From assembly GCA_948567375.1 (NCBI GenBank), contig OX419755.1, positions 62,493,944 to 62,557,943 on the forward strand: a stretch of 64,000 bases of DNA, written 5' to 3'. Below the pieces are notes generated by a model. That model was given only the letters and a program-made list of their open reading frames with translations, searched no databases and was not told the DNA's origin. Shown here piece after piece: positions 23,401 through 37,097 of this stretch. Both the position numbers and the translations under genes were made by a program. Each line of letters begins with the position of its first letter. Position 1 is the stretch's first letter. The DNA is from Lunularia cruciata. Taxonomy: Eukaryota; Streptophyta; Marchantiopsida; Lunulariales; Lunulariaceae.

Positions 23401-24963
23401 TTATGAGGGGTTTACTGCTTATACCTCGTGAAGTCTGGTCCAGTCTAAAGTGGGTATGAATCGTTTCTAACGAGCGGGTTCCATATTCGTACCCTCAATA
23501 TATTTATGAGTTGTTGCCGTGTCTGTGGCGATGGTTTCGTGGGTTACTGCTTCTATGACGATAAAATTTTGACACCACATACTTGTTCTGTTTCAGGGCC
23601 ATGGTTCTCTCGAAAGGGAAGAAGAGGTGAGGAGCTTAGCCGTCACTTTCTCCAGTTTTTAGTTTGTTTTATCCTTATCTGAGCTGTAGATATTAAGTTT
23701 GGTGTTGGGATGCATATACCCGGCTTTTGGCGATCCGTTTCCGTTTGGTTTCACTTAGATCTGAGTTGAACCGGAAATCATGATTTGCATCATAGCACTT
23801 TTTTCCCTTCATTTTCATTGAGTTACGGTTTTATTGATGGCTTCATGACTGGAAGGAGCAGGTTTATGCATGGAGTATCTAAAAGCGAGTGATTTTACAG
23901 GACGTGTACTTTGACGATGAATCAGCCGAAGTTGTAATTTCCTCCTTGCGATTAGGCGACGAACAGGACAGGTACCTAAGTGATGCTTGAAGATCTTTCG
24001 TTGTCTTATCTCTTTTCCCGAAGAAGTTGATTATTTCTGAGGTGGCCAGTATCTAAAAAGGGTGTTTGGTGATCCAGTGGTCGTTCTAAGGACAGCATGT
24101 TCGGAAACAAAAATTGGTTTGCATTCCAAGATGATAATAGGTCCAAACAACCGTTACCCAATTTTTTGATCTCTCCACCATCTCAAAGGGTTGAAGATGA
24201 GCAGGTCACCAACGCTGTGTCACCACCATGCAGTAGTGGGGGAAGTAGCAGTGATGATGAGGTGGTTGTTGGAGAGGATGAAGAGCTAGTCGACACTGCA
24301 ACTTCCGCGGGTGCCCCAGCTGCTGGTGGGCCCAGTTTCGAAGCACGTTTGGAGAATGGGACTAGGCATGATGGTATGGAGTCAAGAGAATCTACGATCA
24401 CTTCTGTAGAATTCCTATCAACCGAGATGGGAAATCTTGGCTTGTCGTTGGATAATGGGGATGAAAATGCGGATTGGGAAGGCTTACGACAAAACATATC
24501 CCTAGAAGGAACATCAGGACGCGACATGTTTGGTGAGAAGGACTCATTCGAAGCTCAGCAGGGAGAAGAACCTGCCTCTGCAGAAGCACTCTCAGAATTG
24601 TCAGAGTCCTTAGAAACTATTGACGAGCCAAAGAACGACTCAACAGTCTCGGGATCTCTTGAAAAGAAGAGTACAGTAGAAGAAGAAAATCATGAAGATT
24701 CTGTTGCTGATGAAGTACAGGTGCCGTTGTTTGGCGGTCCACCAGTCATGGGTGTCGAGGCAGAGGGAACAGCCATTGCCATGGAGAAAGCTTTGAAAGA
24801 AGGAATCGTGGGAGAAGCGGCACCCATACAGCCACAAGAAGCAGTGGAGGAAGATGATTTTGATCCTAGGACGAAGGAAGTGGCCGGTAATCCAAGTTTC
24901 AATGATGTTAATTATTGGCGCAGTGGTTATGACCTGTCTGTGGCAAAGGAAGATCAGTTATAG
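14416..24963 (+). CDS. SAPS-domain protein (SIT4 phosphatase-associated, PP6 regulatory subunit type), 19 coding exons
   Basis: Coding exons: 14416-14454, 15847-15950, 16806-16892, 17148-17223, 18301-18375, 18713-18766, 19058-19117, 19320-19436, 19790-19884, 20074-20270, 21670-21767, 21913-22016, 22275-22440, 22633-22749, 22885-22967, 23126-23270, 23597-23626, 23901-23971, 24078-24963. All junctions are GT-AG and in frame, giving 867 aa. The start [13 protein letters not shown] matches plant SAPS proteins, as do [20 protein letters not shown] (16-40 region), [15 protein letters not shown] (about 77-92), [20 protein letters not shown] (about 152-173), [13 protein letters not shown] and [19 protein letters not shown] (about 551-570). 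The C-terminal third is acidic and probably disordered, ending near [17 protein letters not shown] proteins are scaffolding subunits that direct PP6/Sit4-type phosphatases to substrates. Length and domain order are normal. No break is seen. Confidence 0.95.
17240..17432 (-). repeat. Intronic repeat, partner of 62943-63145
   Basis: In SAPS intron 4, the minus strand matches a plus-strand segment in a LEUNIG intron about 45.6 kb away. Shared words in order are CTGCCCGAGTCTCAAAAA, a GAGTGT block, ATCAACCCC/ATTAACCCC, and CTATGTCAG...CCGTC..GCACTACAA. The copies have diverged by substitutions and small indels. Confidence 0.7.
17633..17956 (+). repeat. Composite intronic repeat with palindromic cores (SAPS intron 4)
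   Basis: Two copies of a near-palindrome sit at 17633-17664 and 17843-17874 (core GGGTTGTTTACAAC flanked by GAAC and GGTTC). Between them at 17755-17798 is a GTGGGTGTAGAATCG segment. At 17900-17956 is the GGATCCCCCGTTC block followed by GCTTCTGTGCTCATTTCTCA. Each part recurs elsewhere in the window. Confidence 0.75.
18975..19002 (+). repeat. Diverged copy of the GTTGTTTACAAC repeat
   Basis: TTGGTTGTTTACTACGGGTT followed by CTGCATT in SAPS intron 6 resembles the core at 17843-17874 with one change that breaks the inverted symmetry. Confidence 0.5.
20304..20420 (+). repeat. 64-bp tandem duplication in SAPS intron 10
   Basis: ATCTGTTGTAGCAAG begins at 20304 and again at 20368. Both are followed by GGTATGTTGGGAT and TTTGGTCA. 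Confidence 0.75.
20562..20598 (+). repeat. Diverged copy of the GTTGTTTACAAC repeat
   Basis: Reads GTGTGGAACCGCCTTGTCTA followed by CAACGGGGTCTGTATC, the same layout as 17843-17874 including the TGGAAC lead-in and CTGTAT exit. Confidence 0.6.
21141..21390 (+). repeat. Two copies of the GGATCCCCCGTTC repeat block (SAPS intron 10)
   Basis: 21141-21190 reads TTTTGGATCCCCCGTTCTGC then GAATGGCTTCTGCTCTCGTT. 21326-21378 reads GGTATTCCCCGTTCTTCGAC then TGGCTTCTGCTCCCATTTCT. Both match 17900-17956. Confidence 0.7.
23440..23490 (+). repeat. Copy of the GTGGGTATGAATCG repeat segment (SAPS intron 16)
   Basis: CCAGTCTAAAGTGGGTATGA followed by ATCGTTTCTAACGAGCGGGTTCC (split here) matches 17755-17798 and the complement of 62258-62365. 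Confidence 0.55.
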
Positions 24964-24970
24964 GAAATTT

Positions 24971-27690
<2,720 letters not shown>

Positions 27691-27719
27691 GGTTACATCA
27701 ATGCGTTCCAAAATAGTTG

Positions 27720-28140
27720 AAGAAGATACAACTCTCCCAATTCCCTCAACTCAGATTGTATTTGGCTTGTCATTTTATTCATGGAGAAATCAAGGATTTG
27801 TAACATTGCAAACTAAGGAAGAATGCTACTCATCAACTCATTCTCCTACAGGTTAAAGATCTGCAACTCTCCCAACTCTCCCAATTTTCCCAACTCAGAT
27901 GGTGTTGAGCCTGCCAAGTTGTTTGTAAAGAGCATGAGTGTTTCAAACTTCTAATAATTTCCCAAGAATGCAAGAATGTTGCCTATCAAATGCATTCCCA
28001 TACATAGAAAGATATTGCAACTTGCCCAATTCTCTCAACCCTTCTAGCATGTGGCTTATTAATCTATTCATGGAGAGTGCAAGGTTTTGCAACTTTGAAC
28101 AATTTCACCAAGGATGTAAAAATTATATCTATCAATGTTG
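27720..28140 (+). pseudogene. Possible relic of leucine-rich repeats
   Basis: Three diverged copies of a roughly 140-150 bp unit start near 27730, 27868 and 28018. Each has a GCAACTCTCCCAA/GCAACTTGCCCAA segment, a CTCAAC segment, and a TTGCAAC-TTGAACAATTTC segment. One copy encodes YCNLPNSLNPSSMWL and FEQFHQGCKN, similar in rhythm to plant NLR-type leucine-rich repeats (L..LP.S......). The period equals about two 24-residue repeats. There are stops between copies. The family assignment is tentative. Confidence 0.3.
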
Positions 28141-28310
28141 TTGTGAAGTGTACAATTTACTCATTATAAAACCAATTTAATCAAGTTTGCATATGGTTTC
28201 TTTAAGCTTTTGTAGTGCATGTTGTGGTGATATCTTTGAGCTGGAAGTCAGCTTTGGCATAGAAGAGTTCTTCTTGAAAGAGTTTTTATGCAGATACTTT
28301 GGAGTTGATA

Positions 28311-28775
28311 TCTCCATGATTATGGGTCCAAATGAGGCTTGCTTTATCTCATTGGAAGAGTCTTCTCAAGAATTTCTATAAATACCAAAAATTGTAGTGT
28401 TTAAAAGTTTGTAGGAAAAGTTACAACCATCTAAAGACACCTTCAGGTTCCAAAATTTTGAGATGACACCACAACATCTTTGGAGTGGAACAAACCTTTA
28501 GAGTGGAATAAATCTTTGGAGTGATGCATATATTTGGAGTGGTATAGATCTTTGGTATAATATAGATCTTTGGGTGGCATAGAATTTGAGCTTTATATCT
28601 ATGTGAGTATGGGTCCAAATGTGGAATGATTTAGCTTGTTGGAAGTATCATCACAAGGTTTTCCATAGAAACCAAAATCATGGCATTTGGGAGTATTTAG
28701 CAAAAGTTACAAGGATATGAAGACACCTTTGGATTCATAACTTTTGCGATGACACCACGACACCACAACAACACC
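28311..28775 (+). repeat. Roughly 290-bp direct duplication enclosing a 24-bp tandem repeat
   Basis: TATGGGTCCAAATG at about 28321 recurs at 28610, and AAAAGTTACAA...GACACCTT...GATGACACCACAACA at 28416-28475 recurs at 28701-28770. Between them (28475-28580), units of about 24 bp built on TTTGGAGTGG.ATA.ATC are repeated about four to five times and decay. Confidence 0.7.
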
Positions 28776-29805
28776 TTTAGCCTAGAACACACCCTTGGAG
28801 AAAGGATTATGACACAATTCTATGACCTTTCTAGACTTAAGATGTTGAGAGATAGGATGAGTGTTTATAGAGCATTCATTCTTAGGATCAATTTTGCCAT
28901 AAGAGGCATTGTCATATTTTAATTTTTGATCTTTGTGTCTAGTGGATATGATGTGAGATACAAGTCCTTGCTTCTTAGCAAAGGAACTTGATTGAGTGGT
29001 TAGGGTGGTCAATTTATAGATTTAGGAGTACATTTATGTATGTACTACAGCTTGGAGTTATTGAGTTTATGGAGTTTTGTTTGACGTGGTTTGAGTTTAT
29101 CATCTGGATGAATAGCTCAAGGATAGAGGTGGAGTATCTCCTCAGATCTTTGTGGGATGATAGTTTCCTCACCACATACACATAGGTGTGTGCATCATGG
29201 ATTTTACTTGATGTCCATGATGGGTATTGGGATAAGTGGAGATGTTTCATCTATAGACCTTATAATTTATTTAATGCCTTAGGTCTATGTCTTCAAGATA
29301 TATTGATAATTGATAGTGCATTTCTAACTTATTGTAGAAACCATACTCATAGCACTATACACCCTTTGGTATTTACTCCATATCTTATTAGAGAGGAGAG
29401 TCACTTACTCATTGAGAGCTCAATTAGACAGGTTTGAGCTAAGATATGCTCACATATTACCCTCCTCACCAAGAAGTGGACCTCTAATCATTTTAGGGAT
29501 TTATAGTATGGATATATATGACAATTTGGATGCATCTTCCAATATTTCACCAAGTGCCAAGATAAGTGGAATATGATATGAAGATATAGTCCAATGTGGA
29601 TAAATCAACCAAGCTTTAGAAGCATTGATGATGCACTAGAGTGCATTAGAGAAGAGCAAGAGTGCACTCAAGGGGATACCAAATAGAGTAGATAGATCAA
29701 ATGGATACTCACTAGATCACTACTCTATCCTATGTGATATGGATGATCAATTATATACCCTTTTTACATACCTTTATATATTATATATAAATATATATAG
29801 GTATA
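28776..29805. other. Spacer, no gene seen
   Basis: Open frames reach about 83 codons with no recognisable domain or motif. No RNA gene or repeat was identified. Confidence 0.45.
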
Positions 29806-31200
29806 GGTATATGAGAGCAGAAGCCATTCTAGGAATGAGTTATCCAGAACACATGAAATGAAAATGATTGATAAGCAATATGTTCATGATTCACATTGCT
29901 AGAGTAGTGTTAAATCCCTAAGGTAGAATGCATCAAATGTAACCTATAGAAAAGGTATAATTGAAACAAATTCAGAAGAATAGATGGCAAATGGACTAGC
30001 AAACAATGTGAAATCAAGAGCATCCATGCAAACAAATACAAGAAATAGTAAATTTTATGTAAGAGCTTGCTAGTAAGTAGTGTGTGAATGACAAAGATTA
30101 AGAACGTGGGCTGGAGTTAGGTAGGAACACTATAGATCTGAGAGGTCAAACCAAGAATCAGTCAAAGAGCGGAGGAAAAATACTAGGGAGGGAATTAGCT
30201 AGAGAATGAAGGAGTAGAACAATAGAAGAGTTATTGGATGGTGTGGCTGCAGAAATGGGTCAAAGTGTAACATGGTAACGAGAGTGAAGCATAAGAAGAC
30301 AAGATATAAAGTACATCACAAAAAGCACTATAGATGCTTGAGTCTTGAGACACAAAATAGAAAATGGAAGCAAAAAGTGGCCATAGTAAACCTCCACAAA
30401 AACACCCATGACTTCATCAGTGCCTCACATAATGCCAAAGTAGCTGGGCAATTGTCAGTACTCCTTCTATTGAGTTTCTACTCAAAAAATCATGAATGCC
30501 AAGGAAAACTTGATTGCTTCCAACAATGCCGCTCAAGGTAAGGGAAAAGTTGTAACGTACGAAGCTTAAAATCTCAACAAAGTGCAACAACTGTAATAAG
30601 TAGAATGACTTTGCAATGAAAATAAATCAGCATCCGAATGAAAAATATGAAATCATGAGCAAAAGAAAGTAAAGGACTCAAGACATACCTTGTTAAAGCC
30701 TAAAGGAAATAAATATTAGTATCAACATCAAGAAAAAAGTAGCAAAACTACTTGATGATGTAAATTAATGAAGAAGGTGGTAAACTAATTGCATGAAATC
30801 ACCAAAGAAACAGTAAGGAGCTGAGTTAGAAGGCACATGAAGGAGCAAGTTGTTTTCCATCAAAATGCACATTAGGGAGTGAATCCAAAGACACAAAAGA
30901 GCAGGTCATCTGCCATAGAAATTGGGGCCAAAACTCACAGGATAAAGTAGAGTGAGCAGCAACAAAAGGTGGAACAAAAAATAATCCAAAGAGGGGAAAG
31001 AGAAACAAAAAGGGGTCAAAAGAGTACATCAATGCTGCATGGGAAGGGACTGGACAACTCAAATAGGAAAAGCAAAGGAAGGAAAAAAGAAGCAAGGAAA
31101 AGCCTTATAGGACTTAGCTCATTATGGGAAAGGGGAAAGAAAAGAGGCAAGATCTGCCTCGGATGAAATCATGGACTACGTGGGCCCATGGGTCCATAGG
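29806..31200 (+). repeat. Long copy of a dispersed repeat also found in the LEUNIG intron
   Basis: 29806-29880 (GAGAGCAGAAGCCATTC, then GTTATCCAGAACACATGAAA) matches 54198-54268. 30322-30540 (GCACTATAGATGCTTGAGTC, CATAGTAAACCTCCAC, CATGACTTCATCAGTGCC, CAATTGTCAGTAC) matches 55036-55205 and 55756-55965. 30680-30990 has weaker parallels (ACATACCTTG; AAAGGTGGAAC) to 56130-56400. There are no coding frames of note. The class is unknown. Confidence 0.65.
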
Positions 31201-31375
31201 CAAAGGCCCACATGTCCATATGCAAGCCATGGAATACCACATGGCAGAAAACTAAAATCACATATGAATGAATATAGTGGTAGACAATAGATATATATAT
31301 AATAAAAATTAAGAAATCAAGTAGAACTCTTGATCAATATTATGGTATAAAAGCCTACAAGAAAATATTTATATT

Positions 31376-31880
31376 TCACTCTTATTGTCACTTGTCAAAA
31401 TCTTTATATTTCAACTCATGAACCTTGTGAATATACCTATATTTTCCAAAAAAATTCCCACTTGTGAAAACTTTCCTATATTTTTAACCTATGTTATTTT
31501 TTCACCCATATTTGTCACTTATCAAATAGTTTCTATATTTTTTCACCCATATTGTCAGTTTTCACTAAAATTTCTATCAAAATTGTTGAAACTTTAATAT
31601 ACATGTATTTTTTATGCATATTTTCACTTTTCAACATATTTATGCTTGAATTATTCAACCTTGTGAATATACTTGTATTTTTTAATCCATTTTCTCACTT
31701 GTCCTATTATTACATTTAAACTATAAATTTTTTTTTTAATATATGTATATTTTCACATATTTTTCACTTGTCAAAATTTATTTATTCAAATTGTTGAATC
31801 TTGAGAATATAGATGTATTTCTTCACCCATATTGTCACTTTTCAAAATGTTTTTGTTTAAACTATTGAACCTTGTAAATA
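31376..31880 (+). repeat. Degenerate AT-rich tandem repeat, about 70-85 bp period
   Basis: About six diverged copies of a unit run TTCACCCATATTGTCACTT, then GTCAAAAT, then TTATTGAACCTTGTGAATAT, then TTGTATTTTT. The unit is clearest at 31376, 31540, 31620, 31690, 31755 and 31830. Confidence 0.7.
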
Positions 31881-32027
31881 GTACTTAAACTTGTGTGATG
31901 ATATAAACTTGCAAACTTCCACATATTTAGTCCTTAGTGTATCAAAGTGTAAGGCACTTGAGAGAAACTTGCATACAAATTTACTTGCATTTGGACAAGA
32001 CTAGCAAGCTCTTTTGATGGATGACCA

Positions 32028-32225
32028 AGCCTTGATCAATGTGCAACCAAGGCCAAAAACCTAAGCGACAAGACCATGCAAGCAAGGCCCAAACCCAACG
32101 CATACTTGGCAAGTGAGGCCCAAATCCAAGCAACCAAGACCCACATTAGGCAAGCAAGGCCCAAACCCAAGAAACCAAGATAGATGCTAGGCAAGCAAGG
32201 TCCAAACTCAGCCAAACAAGACCAT
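32028..32225 (+). repeat. 41-bp minisatellite, about four copies
   Basis: AAGCAAGGCCCAAACCCA-type cores start at 32080, 32111, 32152 and 32193. Spacings are 31, 41 and 41 bp. Each core is followed by CAA.CAAGAC or a variant. Confidence 0.8.
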
Positions 32226-35039
32226 TAAACCCAACCCAACCAAACTATGTGAAAAAGACAACATTCATTATTTAAACATAATTAAATGTCTTACTAATAT
32301 CTTTGTATAGGTTACAAAATGTTGAAATCCTATCATGTCCACTTTAACTCACACATTAATACAAAAAGGAATCACCATCATGTGCACTTGAACTGCAAGG
32401 GACATATTGGCATTGGATATATCAGTGGATATTAGTTTATGATAGCTATGTCATAATGCTCTTGATTTCCTTGATGGTTTTCCCTACTTGGATTTTTATA
32501 AGGTCATGGAATAATAATGCTTGAATTTTTCATTCTCTCCTTAAATACTAGCTTTTGTTTTTTTACTCTCTACTTTGCTTCTATTTTAATTCTCAATTTC
32601 TCTATCTTGGTAGTATTATGAGCATTGGTCTCTGCAAGTTTACTTGTCCCCTTAGCCTTTAAAGAATTGCTTCTCAATTTAGTAGGGCTCACTATGTCTT
32701 GAGTAAAAGAGGATAATGTAGGGATAATTTTAGGATTCCTTTGAAAGTATTTCCTCCTCTTGCATGATTCACCATTTCTCCTTTGTCTTGTGCTCTTGTT
32801 GGAGTTCATCTTGGGCTTTTGGAATTTTCTCATTGGCTCTTTTAGCAAGGAGAACATCCTCCTCAAATTCCTCCTTATCTTCTTCTTGCATGCTAGGAAT
32901 TGTGTATGGTATGGTATGGAAAGAAAAGGACTAAATGGGATATTGTGAGCCTAGGAAGTCCCCAACTAAGGAGTTCCTTCTTCCATATTTTCCTCATCCT
33001 TTTCAAGAGTGGACCTTCCTTTATTTCATTCTATTTTTTCTGCCATTCAGATAGGTTTATTTCCCTCCACATCCCAAATGTTTACAAGGAAGGGAAGAAA
33101 ATGCTTGCTCTACTTCCAAACAAAACATCTATTCTATCAAACTAAGGACAAATGGGATTTAGCTTTTGCTCTATTACAGTCAATCCTTGCTTTATCTCCT
33201 TCTGAATAAGACTTGGCTTGTTTATAAGAGTTCATATAACAGGCACATTTTTTTTTGCAATCTATCTCTATTCATGGACCTTGAAAACCCTTTCCCATAT
33301 CTCACAAGAAATGTTGCCATGTTGCTGAAAGTTGTACTCTTCTGGAGTGGCTTTTTGCAAGTTCCTCCATAGATCTATTTAAAATGCTTGGGCTCTCCCA
33401 AATATTCAATGATTTGATAGGTAATGATAGGGGATCATTTTGAGCCTATCTTCATTTCACTTTGCGTTGCTTACATACAAAGAAGGAGCAAAGGTGGCCT
33501 CCTTTGACACCATTCGCAAAAGATCTTGAAATCCAATACTCTCCACTATTATTGTTGAGAGAGTTTCTGAAGTATGAATTGAATGGAGACTACTTGATAA
33601 ACTTGTCAAAAGAGGAGGCAAATGAGAGAGGAAGAGTCAAACGGGAAGATTTATGTTCTTTGCACTTATGGCTTCCATGTTCACTAAACTAAATTCTAAA
33701 TTTTCCAAAGGACATGCACTAATAATTTCTTGAAGATTGGAATATCAATAAATTCCTTCAAGTTTGGCATAGAGTCTCAATGATTCTTGAAGTCGGTGCA
33801 ATGTCAAAGAGAGGTTTCCTTTGTGAGGTTGGTGTAGTTTTACTAATGTTCAAATGCTTATCCCAATAGTAGTAGACATACTACCTCCTAGTTTATGTTT
33901 TAAAAAATATGGCGCACTTTGACTCAAATGTCCCTTTTCCATCCCTTCACAACCACAAACTCACCACCCACAATCTCACTTTAGGAGATGTATTTAAATG
34001 TCAGGTTTGAAATTTGAAAACAATAGGTAACACCATGGCAGGTCATGGCACTATTATAGCATTGAACTCAATTGGGTTAGTGACACATAGCACTTCTACT
34101 CAATATTAATTCTTCAAAATACTTGCTTGATCTCTTGTAAAGCCCTTAATCCACCTCCCATAAAGCCTCTTCTTGAGGTCACCTAATAAAATAATTTGCA
34201 GAATGTTCATTTATTCAGCAATTTTTATCTGGGGTCCTATAAAACACTTAACTAAATTTCCCATTATTGTAGAGATTCCATAATTTAAGATTTTGAAACC
34301 TCCTAAAGTATGCAATTCAAGTTCTAGTTGTGATAATTATGTTTTTGTGTTTAAATTATTATTGTATGTCTAATAACATGTCACTAAGTAGAATTTAAAA
34401 TTTAAAATATTAAGATTTCAGAATCAGGTCAAATTAGTATTGTAACTATCAAGTTTGATATCTTAGAATTGAAAGTGTCCAAAAAGAAGTTCAATAAATT
34501 GAACCATGAATTTTTTACAATATTGTCATGAGCTATATAATCAAATATAATGATATAGATTTGAAATTTTAAAAATAAAATGAAAAGGTTAAATAATACT
34601 AGAATGAAATATTAATTATAATCTCCAATCTTTATGTTTTTAACAAGTTAGATTTCCATTAGTAGACAATAACAGACAACTTGATATGTAAAGTTTCAAA
34701 AAAGTTCTCAAGCTGATTTCAGGTACCAATAGATGATTTACTCCTACTTCACATTATAATGATTTAATTATTTTATCAAAATAATTTATACTGTCAAAGT
34801 ATTGTTACTATATTTGATATGAATCCCAGATGTTAAATCATTTCTTACAAATAAAACCACTACTAACAATTATATTGCAAATCATATATCTATCTCATTG
34901 GCTTCATATGGTTTGGACAGTATGAAAATTATCATACAGATATACATTGCTATGTCACATACACAAGCAGAAAAATACATGTAGAAACAAGACTCATGTA
35001 AAAAATCGTAATTAAATTCTAAAGGATCACATAATTCAG

Positions 35040-35040
<1 letters not shown>
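32226..35040. other. AT-rich spacer, unrecognised short frames only
   Basis: A lysine-rich minus-strand frame at 32866-32570 and a plus-strand frame at 33462-33692 are open but resemble no family I know. Both lie in AT-rich DNA where such frames arise by chance. Nothing else was identified. Confidence 0.45.

Positions 35041-35042
<2 letters not shown>

Positions 35043-35092
<50 letters not shown>
35043..35092. repeat. TA microsatellite (about 25 units)
   Basis: An uninterrupted TA run flanked by AT-rich DNA. Confidence 0.95.
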
Positions 35093-35095
<3 letters not shown>

Positions 35096-36835
35096 CTCTA
35101 CCAATACAAAACTTGTGATTATTCTCAGTTCGAAGTCACTCTAACACTAGAACACTAGAGAATTCAAAGTACAATAGAGAGTTTTTACAAGAACTCAAGA
35201 GATTCAACATAGAAGAAGTAAGTTTTCTAAACCTGTAATTGTAACTCAAAGTATACCCATTCCTTAACTCGAGATATACCTCTTCTCAAGAGACTAAGAA
35301 ACCCAACCTTAAACGCCGTACATGATTATCGTTATGCCATAACTGTAGTTCTCATGGTACCTAAGGAAACCTTAATAATTCCAGAAACTACTACTAAAGA
35401 CAGCTAACAAAAATATAGCCGCCAAAATAATAACCAAATGTACTAACAAAGACCCTTACTAAAAAAAAAAAAACAGAATATATCTTTACTTTTTGGTCAA
35501 GACAGCGTGAAATGAAAAGTAAACCTAAGGAGAAACATTCCAGTATTATATAAGAGACTTGAAATCAATAAATTTCAACATGATTCCAAATCCTCACACA
35601 TCAATATACATAATATGCACTCTGTGTAAAGAACCGGGAGGGGGTTGAAGTTTCCACATTCTGATAAACGGGAGATGATTAAACTTTCTTCATCGGGATA
35701 AAGATACTCTAGAACTAAATGAAGTAAGGGCATTTTTCCAAAATTTGGATTATGGGCATGTTACAGAATCTGGATGTCATATATACTTGGGAGCTTGTAG
35801 AGGTTGTCGACTATAATGTCAACCGATATCTTTCTGGTCTTTGCAAGAGATAATAATGGAATTTACTCTATTGTAAGTATTCATCAATTTAATACTATTT
35901 AACTTAACTCTCTCCTAGTTAATTATAATAGCAAAACTCTACATATATCTTTCCTTTATATATTAGGTGTTACATGAGCTCACGCTTTATATTATGTCTC
36001 CGAGACAAATATCACATTAAATTATTAAATTTTAATTATAAATTTATATATAGTATCTTTTTCTAAACACTACATTATGGTAAAAAGAAATTATTCTATG
36101 TTGCAGTTCATTTTAGAAATTTTATGAAAAGTATTTAAAATCCAAAAAAAATTTCTTTAAATATGTTTATTTTTTTTAGTTTTTTTATTTTTCAGTATTT
36201 ATTGATGTAAGGATATATTTATTCCCAAATCTACACATCAACAAATAATATAGATTATAGTAACGAATATAGACCCAAAAATGGAAACATATTCACACCC
36301 ACAATAATACACATTCAACTAGCTAAAGATTTGGAGAGGACACATGGGAAGTTATGTTAGTTTGATCACCTAGCAGAATTTTAAATTTCACCTATATATA
36401 TATATATCCATCTTTAATAACTCCATCGAAGATTTCAACATGCTTAATCTTTGAGGTCTAAACGAGTCAAAATCTACATCCCAAATAATCCGAAACTCCC
36501 CACTGAAACTAATGCTAACACACAGTTTCTATAGAACCCATTCTATAGAAACCAAATTGAAAATGTCACATATGAATCGATATGAGCTACAGGTGAATCT
36601 TAAATTAACACTGACACTAGCTACATAGCACACTATGAATACAAGAAGTGAAATCTAGTCATTAATAAGCTACAGGAGTTGTTCACAGGGTGTAATTGTA
36701 TTCTCCTTTACTTCTAAATGTGATGTCAAAGTTTTTGTAGCTTTTGTGCTGCATAGTTGCAAAGGGATCCCGCAAAGGATAGGATTTTGAATTTTGAATG
36801 AACATTGCTTTCTCTATCAATTGGAACTGCTAATG
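35093..36835. other. AT-rich spacer, no gene seen
   Basis: No open frame of interest and no recognised RNA or repeat apart from short TA runs (for example 36392-36407). Confidence 0.5.
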
Positions 36836-37097
36836 CGAAAGGGAATCTTATTTTTGATATCACAATATCATTGAACAAGGTGAGTTGTGTAAAAGGATGA
36901 AGAATTATTCTCGATAAGTTATTCTTGGGAGACATCAAGGCATTCCAACTATCTTAGTTTGGAAAGAGAATCTTGCTATTGATATCACAATATCATTGAA
37001 ATCACATTGAAATATAACAAGGTAAGTTGTGTAAAAGGAAGAAGAAATATTGTCGCTCCGTTATTCTTGGAGACATCAAGGCATTCCAACTGTCTTA
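36836..37097 (+). repeat. Tandem duplication of about 130-150 bp
   Basis: GATATCACAATATCATTGAA, AAGGT(G/A)AGTTGTGTAAAAGGA and GACATCAAGGCATTCCAACT all occur in 36850-36955 and again in 36975-37095. The second copy has a small internal repeat (ATTGAAATCACATTGAAATA). Confidence 0.8.

Noticed and set aside
24183-24527. Long minus-strand open frames opposite the last SAPS exon
   Set aside because: They are shadows of the acidic, serine-rich plus-strand coding sequence, which has homology and splice support.
29806-31200. SINE or Helitron call for the dispersed repeat
   Set aside because: I saw no Pol III A and B boxes, no poly(A) tail, and no Helitron-type termini, so the class is left open.
32570-32866. 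Lysine-rich minus-strand frame as a gene
   Set aside because: AT-rich DNA readily produces lysine- and asparagine-rich frames; no domain, splice context or homologue was recognised.
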